Origin: Pseudopyrenochaeta lycopersici
Taxonomy: Eukaryota > Ascomycota > Dothideomycetes > Pleosporales > Pseudopyrenochaetaceae
Reading direction: 5' to 3'
Assembly: GCA_003313425.1 (NCBI GenBank)
Contig: NHZP01000008.1
Span: 124,001-188,000 of the forward strand
Length of the DNA: 64,000 nt
The translations under genes were made by a program, and so were the position numbers. Each line of letters starts with the position of its first letter. Position 1 is the first letter of the stretch. This document shows positions 21,081 through 32,722 of this stretch, piece after piece. The notes under the pieces are model-generated. The model had not been told where the DNA came from. It made no database searches and worked only from the letters and a program-made list of their open reading frames with translations.

Positions 21081-23370
21081 ATGATGGAAGGCCAGAGGGA
21101 GGCCGCCAAGGGAGGAAGACCACGCGCGCAGCCCACCGTCCCTCTTCAGCAGGACTTTCTTTTTGTCGATGCCGCGCAAGCGAAGACTTCCCGCCAAGGT
21201 CGCCGAAATGCTCGCTCTTTTGTCATGCAAAAGGCGCGAAGGGAGCGGCCATGGTCCACGAGCAAGCATGCTGCCAAACAAAAGAAAACTGCCAGTCCAG
21301 AGAGCACCAGTCCCAAGAGTGCAGGCACCCCCGATTCAATGCTCACGCCCAACACCGCCACCCCGAGTCCCCCCATTGTTCCAAACAGAATCGACTATTT
21401 TCCCACATCCGAACAGCCCAATTACCCTCTAGTCAAAAGTGAAGTCTGTCCAGACTGCCAGATCTTTCTCTGCCGCCCCGGCCAAAGATTTTGCCCAAGA
21501 TGTCTCTTGCTCAAGCCTGCATCCCCGGCAGAAGACCCCAACAATAGCCTCTTCGACCCCTTTCGAACCTCGTCGGTCGAGATCAATGCAAGCGTATCAG
21601 AGCTTCTGGAACACTGTGAGTATTGGTTCCTGCATTTTCCATTAATAAACTTTGCAGATTGCCGAGTTTGCGGCGCGGCCAACCCTGTTCAAACGTGTTA
21701 CATGGACACACCAAAACACCTAGAGCGCATGCAGCACAGCCGCACGGCTTGTTTTTTTTTTTTTTTTTTTTTTTTTTCTATTTTGGCAATTCCTATTCCG
21801 GAGCATGTAAGACTAACCTGGTTACTATAGTTGTCACCGAAATGGCGCCCGGGATCATCGCAGTCGACATTCGACATCGCTCGACCCTGATGAGATCCGA
21901 CTGGTTTGGAACAGCAATCAGTAATCAAGGCTTCATGCACAGCTTGCTTTGCACCGTTGCGCTCCATCTTTATATTGTTGGTAGAGGTTCCATCGAGACA
22001 ATCCTACATCATCGAGCACAGGCCATCGCCGCGATCAATTCGGCAATATCCGACCCAGACTCGACTGTGGGAATCTCTGATGCAAATATCGGCGCAGTTT
22101 TCAACCTACTGACGGTGGAAGAGGGCCTCTTATTGCCCCTGTTCGAACAGGAAAGACTTGATGAAGACCAGCCAAACCAACGCGAAATTCACTTGAATGG
22201 CCTGCAAAGAATGGTGCACCTGCGAGGAGGGCTCACTTCAATGAGCTCAAATCGCATCCTACAGGCATTTATACTTTGGTGCGTGTCACCGCTCTTCCCC
22301 ACGTTGTCGTCTTAAACTAGTTTGGCATGTGCTTACTGAGCATCAGGCATTCGACCGCCCACGCCATAGCGTCCTTTGAACCGCCGACCCACTCAACTTT
22401 AGACTACATCACCACTGCAAGCTCACCTCGACACCCCCCGGGCTATCGCGCAAATATATCACAGCATCTCATAGATTACTGCCGGCATGCTGGCGTCAAA
22501 GAGTCGCTTACCGAATTGGTCGAATCGGTCCTCATCTTGATTGCTGACCTCAATGTCTGGTTTGGCGATCCAGACAGCCCATTAGACCCGCTTGACATTC
22601 AGAATTTCTCGTGCGTCTTGGAGTGCATGTTGCTCAAATGGCTTCGCGAAAATGAATACCTGATTACGCCCCTCGAAGACGCGCTCTGCGTCTCACTTCT
22701 CATCTTCACCGTGCGCACAACCGAAGCAATGAAGCGGCGATCCGATATTCACCTACTTCATTTTGCTGCAAGCAAGCGCCTTGAGAAGGCATTAAACTGC
22801 ACCATTCGCTCTGAATGGCAGTACTGCCCTGATCTCCTCTTGTGGATCCTCTCTATTGGTGCGATATCGGCCGAAGGTTCAGCCGAGTGCAGCTGGTTCG
22901 TCTACCAGGCATCTCTTGCATGCACAGAATTTGGCATTGTATCGGCACAAGCCCTGCTCGAACGACTACACCTCTGTGGCTGGGTTAGCTACAAGCTCAA
23001 CGAAGCTGTATGCCTCCTATGGGACAGGATTGTTGATCTCAGGTTAGAGGACCGCAAATTCTTGCCAATCCGTTCGTTTGCTTATACTTGATTGTCTCTT
23101 GTACGTAGGCTCGAGCCATATTTCGAAGCGCCTTCAAAAGCTGAAGACGCCAACAGTCCCGTCGGTCCACTGCAACATCATGTTGCCGAACCAGACTTTG
23201 CAGAGTGGGAAAGCATCGACTGGGCTGCATTGAACTTGGGCATCGACCCACCAAACGACATTCTCTCACCAGACGGTGGAACCGGAAACGGCGGGGTGGG
23301 TCTGTCTTCAAACGGAGGGCCAGACGAAGCTTTATATGGATTCGGATCTGGCTATGGCTTTGTATGTTAG
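21081..23370 (+). CDS. Fungal-specific transcription-factor-domain protein
   Basis: Predicted regulator of the fungal_trans_2 type without an obvious Zn2Cys6 cluster. Model: 21081-21615, 21658-21696, 21831-22278, 22347-23042 and 23109-23370, giving 659 aa. The N-terminus has the conserved RNARSFVMQKARRERPW followed by STSKHAAKQKK, typical of this group. A four-cysteine pair (CPDCQIFLCRPGQRFCPRC, about residues 121-139) could bind one zinc. The regulatory domain covers about residues 175-600 (MRSDWFGTAISN, FMHSLLCTVALHLYIVG). The second intron is the weak point: its donor GTTACA is poor, and it contains a 26-nt T run. Using the GTTTTT at 21751 as donor would also stay in phase and add 18 residues. 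Confidence 0.8.
21752..21777. repeat. Poly-T tract (26 nt) inside an intron
   Basis: An uninterrupted run of 26 T residues on the plus strand, within intron 2 of the transcription factor gene. It sits about 50 bp before the acceptor at 21830, too far to be the usual polypyrimidine tract. It could be a poly-A remnant of a retroposed sequence or a mononucleotide microsatellite. Confidence 0.9.
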
Positions 23371-24500
23371 TACCCCCTCTTCCGCTTGCCCTTTTTCCAC
23401 TGAGCTGCACACCCCTGTCTGTGTTCCAGCTGATGGGTTGCTGACTACCTTGGCGTGCTTACAGGGCCTGCATCCCCACAGCCATTGCCACAACAGATGA
23501 GAGGATCGTACAACCATCAGGAAGAGTGAGCAAGATTTCAGCACTGTACTACTGGAGAAAGCATTTACTTGGCACAATTATGTATTGCCAATTTCGGCGC
23601 ACAATAGAGGATTTCAAGATATCTCGGACGGTTCATTTATCGGATCGAACCATCGGCAGGATGGCATTGGGCACTGACGAATTACGACTACATAAGAGGA
23701 GGGGCACTCTATTCAACAGCATGGCCAAGACTGGAGGCATATACGATTAGACATACTATACATGCGGACTCGGAACGACGAACCTTGAGCAATTGCCAGA
23801 TACAGATACTGATAATTGCCAACGTCGAGCGCCGCCGCGAGATCACATTGCATCAATACAGAATATACATATATGTATTTTTTTTTCAATGCTACCTCAA
23901 CCAGCGACTTGAAGCATACCTCAACTGCCGTCGCTGTTCGCGATTGGACCAGGTCATAAGATTTGAACGTGCAGCCATGCGTGAACGGCTCGTATCCGCC
24001 ACCTTTCCGAATTTTCCGAAGCCGCACAGAACCGGTTGTCACTCAGGTACATGCTGTCGACCAAGGGAAATTTCCTCTCAAGGAAGTGCGGTAGGGTTAC
24101 TCAGCACCGCAAGGCTTTACTCAGCACGATTCCACGCCGAGGCACTTTGGGAAAAACCTTGGATGAGATTCTAGTAATCCGTTCGCATTGGTCTATGTGT
24201 GTAGTTGTGTCCGGAAAAATGCCTCCGATGCTCTCTTTGCCGTCGGAGAGCAGGGAATGGGATGAATTCGACTTTGTTCTTTTTATATGCATATTTTTGA
24301 ATACATCATGGGGCCTTGGCATTTCCATGCACCTGTGTCGATCTTGGCGGCCGATGCATTGATGTAGTATCAGGGCACTGCATCTGGCTTGCCAGATACG
24401 GGAATGGTGTGGAGAATACTCAAGATCTGCTACCCAGCAGAAGAAGTACGTCAGAAATTCGAATCCTAAACACGTATGACAAATATTCAACGTAGTCTGA
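23371..24500. other. Convergent intergenic region
   Basis: 3' flanks of the transcription factor and ChaC-like genes. It contains short unrelated frames and an 11-T run near 23880. No gene recognised. Confidence 0.5.
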
Positions 24501-25591
24501 CTACTTCTCTACCTCCTCTTGCTCCTCTACACTCCCAACCCTATGCAACCCCGTCGCTTCCTCCCCACCAGGACCCCTCGCTTCCCTCTCCCCCTCCCCC
24601 TGCCCCTCCAATTCCTTGCACCGCCTCACCAAATCACTCACATGCGCATCTCCACTATCCCAGCTCAGCCCCAACAACGCCTTCTCCAGATTAAACAGGT
24701 ACTCCCTATTCTCGCCACTCGGCCCCCTGCTCTCGAGGATCTTCCTCGCCAGCGCACCCGGGTCCTGGGGCCCGAGGAACTGCGGGTTCTCCGGTAATCC
24801 AATGTAAACTAGGCAGCGGATTGAATTCGGTTCCTGGACAATCGACATGGTGCGCTGCCGCACGATGGCGCCGGGTGCCTGGGCAGGCGCCGGGGTGGTG
24901 GGAGGCCCTTCTGGGGCAGGGGACGATACGGAGGTTGTCGATGGGGCGGGGTGGAATGGCGTGAATTGGATACTGTACCCGTTTATTTCGCGGATGTCGA
25001 GGTATTCGCGGACTTCAGCGACGCGGGATGACGGGATGTGGTATGCAGCGCCCCAGACGCGTTCCGTAGACTCATGCTGTGCGTGATTTAGCCTGGGACG
25101 ATTGTCTATTTGACTGAGCAGAGTCGAGTGGGCATACGTGATCTGTTAATGTTTCCCAATGCGCATGCGTGATAAGTGTGACAACACGGCCCGGTGCTTC
25201 GGGTGTGCCTCTGTGGTCTTCACTGCCTGGAGTCAGCACAAAGCGTGCTAGATACACATGGTAGAAGTACCTCGCCTATACGTGTATACTTAGCTTCCTG
25301 CTCCCGTGATAATTTTGCGTCTTCATACCTGCCAGAAGCGGCGGACATAGCCTTCTATGTACCCGGGGACGCGTTGGTCTACAAAGCGATTCAGTGTGTA
25401 ATTGTACTTCTAGGTACTTTTACAAAGGTACCGTAGTGTGGTGGAGGTTTCCATATCAAACTCCTTTTACTGATTAGACCTTGACGGCATTTACAATATA
25501 TAGTTTGTGGAGGGTGCGCTCACCCGTAGCCGAATAACCAGAAATCGTCATTTTGTCCAAATTCTTCAATCTCTTTCTGATGCTCGGCCAT
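24501..25591 (-). CDS. ChaC-like gamma-glutamylcyclotransferase
   Basis: Family enzymes degrade cytosolic glutathione to 5-oxoproline and Cys-Gly. Exons inferred: 25591-25524, 25463-25432, 25378-25329, 25275-25138 and 25076-24501 (287 aa). The ChaC hallmarks are clear: [34 protein letters not shown] is read across the first three exons (given here only to show the order [15 protein letters not shown], RRFW), then EDHRGTPEAPGRVVTL, REINGYSIQF, and LVYIGLPENPQFLG. The catalytic Glu of the family lies in the REINGY region. The fourth exon's start is unsure: the only in-phase acceptor (25276) adds about 17 residues not normal at this point. The C-terminus is a short Gly/Glu-rich tail. Confidence 0.82.
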
Positions 25592-25807
25592 ACTGGCAGT
25601 AAACGCAGGATCAATCTTTGAGACTGTGTGATGTTCGATCCGAATACTGATGCAACTTGTGATCAACGTGGGGCAATGTTTAGTGGGGCAAATGCGGACA
25701 GATTCCGATGGCGCAAGTATTTGATGCTTTGGTGTCATTTGAGCAACATTCCAAGCTCTGCATGAAGCCTAAGTATACAGATATGTTACAAGTTCCAAGT
25801 ATATCGA

Positions 25808-27345
25808 CTAGGTGCCACCAGCCGCCTTGCTCATGAAGAAGCTTTTGAGTGGCCCCATAGCGTCCACAGCTCTCAAACCCAAACTCCGCAGGCCAACGAT
25901 TGGCCCAGACTCAACACTATACAAACGATGTAGCTTGTCGCAAACCCCTAGCATGGCATTATTCTCCGCATACCTCTCGCTGTTATAGCTCTCCAACGCC
26001 AATGTCGAACCGATGTCCTGCCCTGTCTGCACAGCATGCGAAATCGTTCGTACCAGTGCCGCTGCGTCACCCTGGCCCTGATTGAGTCCTTGACCAGCCA
26101 AGGGGTGGATTGTGTGGGCTGCATCACCAACTAGGGCGACACGTTCGCCGGTGTAGGTATCTGCGTGTCGCATCCGTAAAGGAAAAGATGCGACGGTGCC
26201 AGGTTGGACAGAGGCTACGCGCATTGGAATGGCACGGTTATCGACAGGTGTGTGCTTTTCTCTCCAGGCGACTTCTTCTTCCTGTCCTGAGGGGATAGTG
26301 TGTAAGTATTCAAGATCTGTAGGTGATAATCTGAAGCCAGCATTCACCATCGCGATGAAGTCATTTGGTGATAGTGACTTGAGCTTGGCAGCGCGCTCAG
26401 GGGTGGTACTCCATACGAGCGTCGACATATTTCCAGGAAGCGGAAGCATGGCAATTGGTCCTGTAGGTAAGAAACGCTGGTATGCAATCTTGTGTTCTGG
26501 ACCGCCCCATCCCTGGCCTTCAATCTTAAGGCTCGCGACTACACCATGTCTGCCGTAGTCAAACCCTCGAGATTCGATGCCAGCGAATGTCCGCACGGGG
26601 CTGTTCGCTCCGTCTGCTCCCACCAACAGCCTGGCAGCCAGTGTTTTTCCATTAGACAATGTGAGTATCGGCCAGGATGAGAAATCCATCTTCTCCGTAT
26701 CCGCGCCCAGGTCGATCGAGTCTACTTTTGTGGATGTGTAGAAGTCGACGCCGCCTAGCTCTTCCAGACGACTCAAGAGCATTGATGTGGTATTTAAGTT
26801 CTCAATCATGTATGCAATCGTGGTGGGTCGCGATGGGTTGCGAGGCGAGAGGAGGGGCCTTGCGGTGTCCCAGTCGAAGGATATTCGCGCGCCGGTCACG
26901 CCGTCCCATACCTGCATTTCCTGGTATGGTTGCACTCGGGGGCTGTTCACATGTGACCACGCTCCAATCTCTGCTCATAAGTAAGACCAGACGTTGTAAA
27001 AGCTTCAATGCCTGGGATTGTACCTTGGAGGTTCCTCACCGAGGCTGGCGTGAGGGAGCTGCATCTATTCGAGAAGCTCTCTAAACTCGCATCCTTCTGC
27101 AACCGATTCTTCTGCAGGTCTTGGCCCTCAATGAGCGCAACTTTGAGCCCGCTGGTGACTGGCGATGCCTTCAATCCTGCGAGCAAACTCAGTCCTGCCG
27201 GTCCGCCGCCGACACAGACAACATCGTAGATATCTGGTGCATTTGCGGAGGTCGAGGCAAACCTCCGATGGGCCTGGACACGCACCCAAACCGCCGATCC
27301 CGGCGAGAGGGCCCTGGTCGTTCCTAGCAATATTCGAGGCGGCAT
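25808..27345 (-). CDS. coq6: Ubiquinone biosynthesis monooxygenase Coq6
   Basis: Mitochondrial FAD monooxygenase hydroxylating the coenzyme Q ring at C5 in the inner-membrane CoQ-synthome. Two exons (27345-27024, 26970-25808; intron GTACAA...GAGCAG) give 494 aa. The N-terminal about 33 residues are basic and Ser/Ala-rich, as in a mitochondrial targeting peptide. The FAD motif GGGPAG lies at residues 46-51, then SSLTPASVRNLQ, RVQPYQEMQVWDG, LLVGADGANSPVR and the GD motif LVGDAAHTIHPLAGQG. The frame is open upstream to an ATG at 27486, but that start would bury the targeting peptide; 27345 is preferred. Divergent neighbour is distant. Confidence 0.93.
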
Positions 27346-28452
27346 CACGGGCCTAGTAGAACAAGCCGAAGCATTACCAAGGGTAGTCAATTGGCGAATG
27401 CTGGTGTTGGGGATGGTGGTGTCATGGCTGGTCTGTGATATGTTTGGTCTGTTTGCAGATCCATGGATGACATAATCATCCTTCATCCTTGCAAGTCGGG
27501 CCTTCCTTGAAGAACGGTAGGTCCAAGCTCTGCTTCCTGCACCTACAAGGTCCGTCCTCGTCTAGACTTGTCTCAACCCTGGACGACCTCACAAGATTCT
27601 CCAAACACCAATTAAGACTCGCTGGCAAGGATCAATTGATATCATCCAGCGAAGTCGGCATGCATTCCATGGTCATGTTTCGCAACTACTCATAATATCC
27701 ACGGTACCAGGGACTCACTGAGCGAGTCTCACATGTCTTGTTTCCGCCATCAATTCATCAACCCCTCCATTTAAGAAACCTGTGCGGCGAAGTGATGTCT
27801 AAAAGCTTCTCGCTATCGGTTTATATAATTGTCACTAGAATATCCCTTTATATCAAACTTTCTGTTCAAGACTGCTTCCATGTTGACTAAAGTGAAGCAC
27901 CAATCTTCCCATGAAAGTCTGTTCGATCAAGAATATCGTAATACGCGGTATCATGGCGATTGTAGCGAGTATCAAACTTGTCCTGCGATCGTACCACGCC
28001 CAGGACGTAAGTTAAGATCTTTGCGAAGACCAACCAGTAGGTTTCTCTCCCACACAACTGTGGAGCCAGTCCTCCACTTCAGGACCGGATTGTTCCTAGC
28101 CTTGCCCAGGAGCTGCAAGTCTACCGGTGCCTTGAACTTAGCCAGGACCGTACCACAGTGTCAACGCTTCAATGGTTTCTTGGCATTGCACGTCAATAAT
28201 CCATACAATGGCATGCGATTTGCAAAAGAGCCTCTCTTCAGTCATAAGACTATATTTTAGGGCCATATACTTAAAGCTAATGGGTCTCACTTGCCTTTAT
28301 CTAAGCTCCCTTTGCCGTTTGATCAATGATTGAGAGCCTTAACACCTCATACCATACAATTCAGCAAATCTGTTTGAGAATACGAGTCTATTCTTGATAT
28401 ATTCTTTTTCGGAGTGACTAAGGAGTATCTCTAACTCGCTCGCAATATAGCC
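27346..28452. other. Divergent intergenic region
   Basis: Promoter side of coq6 and of the Ser-rich protein gene. The frame at 27829-28260 has no similarity that I can recognise. No RNA gene or repeat seen. Confidence 0.5.
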
Positions 28453-29991
28453 ATGGAACAAGTATTTTCAGCTGCCACGAGCAATGACTCTACCCCTCTC
28501 ACAAGTCCTTCTGGAACAACATCACCAACGCAGAAAGAGCCGCGTCGTCCGTCAATAATCACTCAAGCTACCGAGAGACTCTTCAAACACTTCTTTCGTT
28601 CTCGAAAATCTTCAACGGAATTCGATGACGCAGTGGCATTCAGCCCTTCGACTCCACAGAATACCGACACAATGGCAGACCAGTACGAAATGACGGGCCT
28701 GCTGCCTGGTAAGTTAGCTTGGCTTGGCGCTACACGACTACGAAATGTCATTGACACAGTGGCAGCATATGGATCCGGTCGCTGTTGTGGGACTGAAGGC
28801 TGGGAGCCATGGTTCAGTGAGTATCAACAACAGCACTCTCCTGTTGATCCGAATACAATCACCTTGGAAGCGAATTACGAAGCGGACACCGAACTAGACC
28901 CGTCGCAAGATCTTGACAGAATCAGCACAAAAACGTCTGAGCCCTCGAATAGAAAAAGATCACGTAAGGACTCAAGATGGAATATCCCTGGCTTTCTATC
29001 CAAGTCGAGACGGTTGAGCAAGAACAGTAAAGGAAAGAAATCCAAAACTTCCTCCGGCCAGTCACTCTCGCGTCGGCACATTCGATGTTCAGAGTCAACG
29101 TCCTTCTTCCCGGACCCTATAGCATCTCCACGACCTCCTGAGAATACTCCGAGCTCAACAATCTTTCCTCTCAGTGCACTGACTCGTGTTATTCCGCCTA
29201 CCTCTGAGGATGATCTTTCAGTTGCTATACCATCAAGCTCTTCCGACATTCCGTATGTAAGATATTCAAGCTCGAGATCTAGCATTGCGTCGGCGAGGGT
29301 GGCTGCAGCACCCCCTTCCATACCGACCGGACGACCTGGTAGTCATCGATCAGTATCGCCCCCACCCGGACGCCCAGAAGTCCGCCCATACTCGTCAAAC
29401 GAGAATCTTGACAGCTCTGAATCCTCGCAATCCAGCTTTGATGACTCTACATCTTCATCTGACTCGGCAGAAACTGTAGACAATGACATACCAGAAGTCA
29501 CTGCACCTCCGTCAAATACTGGTGCCAAGGGTGGATCACTACCAATAGACATCCCATCTCCTCACAGCGGTAGTCGGCGCTCATCCATGCAGTCAGAAGC
29601 AACAGCAAGACCCAACTGGCACCCTTATCTCCCTATTTCCATGTCCAAGGTCCATGAAGATAACAATACATCCTCGTTAAGCCATACCTTGCGCAATGAC
29701 CGGCCAGATACAGTTCCTCCATCGCCATCCCTCCGACCTACCAGAGTCCCCTCTACTCGAGCGATGCAAGCGTTGAATCTCGGACCCCCAGAGCAACCCC
29801 TGCTATATCCTTTCGAGTCCAGCGAGCGGCTCCTCTTCCGCTTGTCAGTGGAGCACCTCGCATTGCCTACAGTTCCACTGCCACTCCGTTCTGCAGGCCT
29901 GCCGCGACCTAGAGTCTCCGACCATGAAGATAGACCTGACTTTAGCCTTTCATACCCGGCTCTTCCGAGTCTGCCTGCGAAAAGCCATTAA
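28453..29991 (+). CDS. Ser/Pro-rich disordered protein of unknown function
   Basis: Not recognised. A strong 51-bp intron (28709-28759: GTAAGT donor, GACACAG acceptor) is in frame, so the product is probably 495 aa and not 512. After the intron a short folded-looking segment occurs (AAYGSGRCCGTEGWEPWFSEY). The remainder is strongly enriched in Ser, Pro, Thr and Arg, with basic runs (SRKSSTEF, RKRSRKDSR, SKGKKSKTSSGQ) and acidic Ser stretches (DSSESSQSSFDDSTSSSDS) that look like kinase targets. The sequence suggests a cytosolic or nuclear scaffold or signalling protein that is largely unstructured. No signal peptide or membrane segment. Confidence 0.75.
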   Translation: MEQVFSAATSNDSTPLTSPSGTTSPTQKEPRRPSIITQATERLFKHFFRSRKSSTEFDDAVAFSPSTPQNTDTMADQYEMTGLLPGKLAWLGATRLRNVIDTVAAYGSGRCCGTEGWEPWFSEYQQQHSPVDPNTITLEANYEADTELDPSQDLDRISTKTSEPSNRKRSRKDSRWNIPGFLSKSRRLSKNSKGKKSKTSSGQSLSRRHIRCSESTSFFPDPIASPRPPENTPSSTIFPLSALTRVIPPTSEDDLSVAIPSSSSDIPYVRYSSSRSSIASARVAAAPPSIPTGRPGSHRSVSPPPGRPEVRPYSSNENLDSSESSQSSFDDSTSSSDSAETVDNDIPEVTAPPSNTGAKGGSLPIDIPSPHSGSRRSSMQSEATARPNWHPYLPISMSKVHEDNNTSSLSHTLRNDRPDTVPPSPSLRPTRVPSTRAMQALNLGPPEQPLLYPFESSERLLFRLSVEHLALPTVPLPLRSAGLPRPRVSDHEDRPDFSLSYPALPSLPAKSH

Positions 29992-31066
29992 GAGGAAGTT
30001 GGAGGAATTCACGAAAGAGCGGTGATGTGCGGTTCGCATCTTCCATTCCTTCTCTTCAACAGAGCTAATCAGTGCATTAGAAGTCAGCAGTGGTGATTCA
30101 TACCTTGGATCACTGACAGCGGAATGACAAATTCTGTTCGCGATGACATGTCAAAGAAGGAGCGTCTTTGTTGGCGGAAAGAACGATACTGTTGATATCT
30201 TATCTCCTTCCGTACCAATCACTCCCCTCCCACCATCGCCTCTTCTACCAACTACTCTCTCCCCAGGTATCGTGAATTCAGTACTTTGGTTCTCGTCTAT
30301 CATAAACGAATAAACAAGTGCACAGCTATAAACTATCCACACTCGGTATACATCTGTATGAGCAGGAAGTGTTTGACATTGCCGCGCGCTGTTCCACAAT
30401 GTGATCGCCAGTGCGACATTGATTTGTCAAAAGCAATGTCCTGTCTGGAACAGATTCATGCAAGGAAGTGCGTCAGATGCAAAGTGTCAGATATTGTTTT
30501 AGGTACCGTTAGCCTTGATAGGGTTGCTGCCTATGACGGTTGCTAATATCGTTGAAGGCGAGGACGAATAAGAGCGCCTATCTCAAGTTTATGCATAGAG
30601 ACATAGAGACATAGAAATCTCAAATCACGCAGCAATCACAATGTAAACGGCAATGCAAGGCAAAATATGATCAACATCTCCATCAACTCCACGCTAGTAT
30701 TTTGCATTACAACTCCGAGCTAAAACGATGCAAATTTTGCCCCTTGGGCGACTATTAATTAATTTCACATTTCCCTCTCTCTCTGTGATTACGCCAACAA
30801 CCCCATGGATGACGAGAAGGTGGAGCCTCGCAAAGCCTCCGGTAAATGAGCGAGAAGCCCCAAATGGGTATCGTATAAGAACTGACTGAAAGGACTGTAG
30901 TAATATCCCGGACGCTATGCATGAAGAAAGGATTGAAGATTTTTTGAAAGCGCGTGAATGAATCAAAATATAATGCAGAGGCGGATGGTTTGGTGAGTTG
31001 CGTTGTTTGGTCGTAGGTCGTTGTGCAAGGGACAAGGACCAGTATTCGTGGAAGTCATCCTCTCTT
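29992..31066. other. Convergent intergenic region
   Basis: 3' flanks of two convergent genes. Short frames only; a small tandem of gagacata occurs near 30597. Nothing gene-like. Confidence 0.5.
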
Positions 31067-31807
31067 CTACAAGAGAATGGCGAAGCCGAAGAATACGCTG
31101 CTGAAGATAGCAGCCAGACCTAGACCAGCACTGGGCATGAAGTTGCCGGGTGCGGCACCATTACCAGGTGTGCTAGTGGCTGTAGCTCCGCCGAAGCCAG
31201 TGACTGGGATTCTGTTTGTAGCAGAGCCAGTTGGTGCCTGAGTGGAGGACATGGTGGATAGGAGGGAGGAATTGCCCAGGTAGGGGGTCTGAGCACCGCA
31301 GGGATGATCGGCGCTGTGAAGGTATTGTTAGTCTGGTTTCTTGTAGGTACTATTATGCTTTAGAACAATTCTAGACGTACCGGCATGCGTTCTCGCAGGT
31401 GTTGACGCCGTTGCAGCCCTTGACACACTGGTTGCCCCATTCCTGGCAGATGAAGAAAGGCAGGGTCTGCGAGTATTGGGTGATGTTGGGCGAGACGCCA
31501 TTGTCACACACGCAGCTGTAGGTTAGAGTATCGGAGTCGCACGAGTTGTCGGTGGTGCTCATCGAGTTGACGCCGGGTTGTTGAAGGCAGATGAGCGGGC
31601 ATTGAGCCTGATTTTGTTGGCACCAGTATGCTGTGAGATGTCAGTGTCTGGTCGAGTTTACACGTAAGTAGAGTGAGTGTACTCACCCCTGGTCGCTTCA
31701 TCAACGGTGTCTGGGTCAATTCGGTAAGGGTAGTCGGCCTGAGGCACATCTTGAGCAGCGCAGACGGCGGCGAAGGCGGCAAGGCCGAGGGCGATGACGG
31801 AACGCAT
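31067..31807 (-). CDS. Cysteine-rich GPI-anchored cell-surface protein (DUF7707 type)
   Basis: Three exons (31807-31687, 31630-31381, 31313-31067; introns 56 and 67 bp) encode 205 aa. A clear signal peptide (MRSVIALGLAAFAAVCAA, then QD) precedes a cysteine-rich domain of about residues 40-135. Its pattern (YWCQQNQAQCPLICLQQ, YSCVCDNG, GNQCVKGCNG, CENACRADHPCGAQ) matches the conserved fungal surface family I know as DUF7707. A Ser/Thr/Gly-rich stalk and a C-terminal hydrophobic tail (about residues 185-205) after Gly/Asn/Pro residues fit GPI attachment. Likely at the plasma membrane or cell wall. Molecular function unknown. Confidence 0.85.
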
Positions 31808-32722
31808 GTTGATGGTGTGGTCTACTTGTTGAGGAGGGGAATTGCGGGGGAGAGGAGCTGTTATGACCACGTTAGCAGTGCCACTTCCAAAAGAAAGCCC
31901 GTTGCCGTTGAGACAGGCTGGAATGCAATGCACTCACGTGTCCGCGGAATGCCGAAGTGAGAAAAGTGAAGTCGTGCAAGATATTAGACGGTCAGCGACA
32001 GACAGAAGCCAAACAGAACGCGAACGGCAAAAGGTTCCCTGGGACGGACGGCTCAACAATAAAACTAAGTGTGGACAGAGAGGCTGGAAGGGAAGAGGGC
32101 GTCCGGACATATAAAGGGAGGGATCATCAGACGGGAAGGTTCGTGAGCTAGTGGAGATGGAGAAAAGCCGTGGCCCATGCTCGGATACCGTGCGCTCTCC
32201 CCACCGGCCATTTGACTAGCACAAGCACTCTACTGGGGACGGGGGGCTGGCGGCTGCATGTCTTGCTGGGAGCGGTTGTGGGTGCAAGGCCGCGGCGGAG
32301 TCAGCACAGCGTTGCCGTGGCCTTGTTTGATAGAGCACTGAATTTGTTTCTCCAAAGTCCGCTCGGCACCGCAGGCAAGCTCGGGGTGGCTGCAGGGATT
32401 GCGGCCGACCGCTTGGGTGAATTGGCCAGTCGCACGCCCTAGTTCTGCCACACGATTTCAAGGGTCTGAAGCCCCAAGCTCCATCTGCGCATCATTCGAC
32501 CAGGATGGCAGCGCCAGTGCGAGGCAAAAACGCCGCCAGCTCGTCCCTTTCATCGCCAGCACGCACCTGGGGATATCTGGCTGCATGCGCCGGTCCTTTT
32601 CTGCTGCTGCACCACAGACCTGATACACATCTACCCCTCACCTCCAACCGCATCCCCATTCTAGATAGCAACCGCCTTTTCGATTTGACGCGCCACCCGC
32701 CCAGAGCCGCTACTGTAAATGG
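31808..32722. other. Divergent GC-rich intergenic region
   Basis: Divergent promoters of the GPI-anchored protein and the PX protein. Several overlapping frames with Ala/Arg/Pro-rich translations occur on both strands; none looks like a protein family. Confidence 0.5.
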
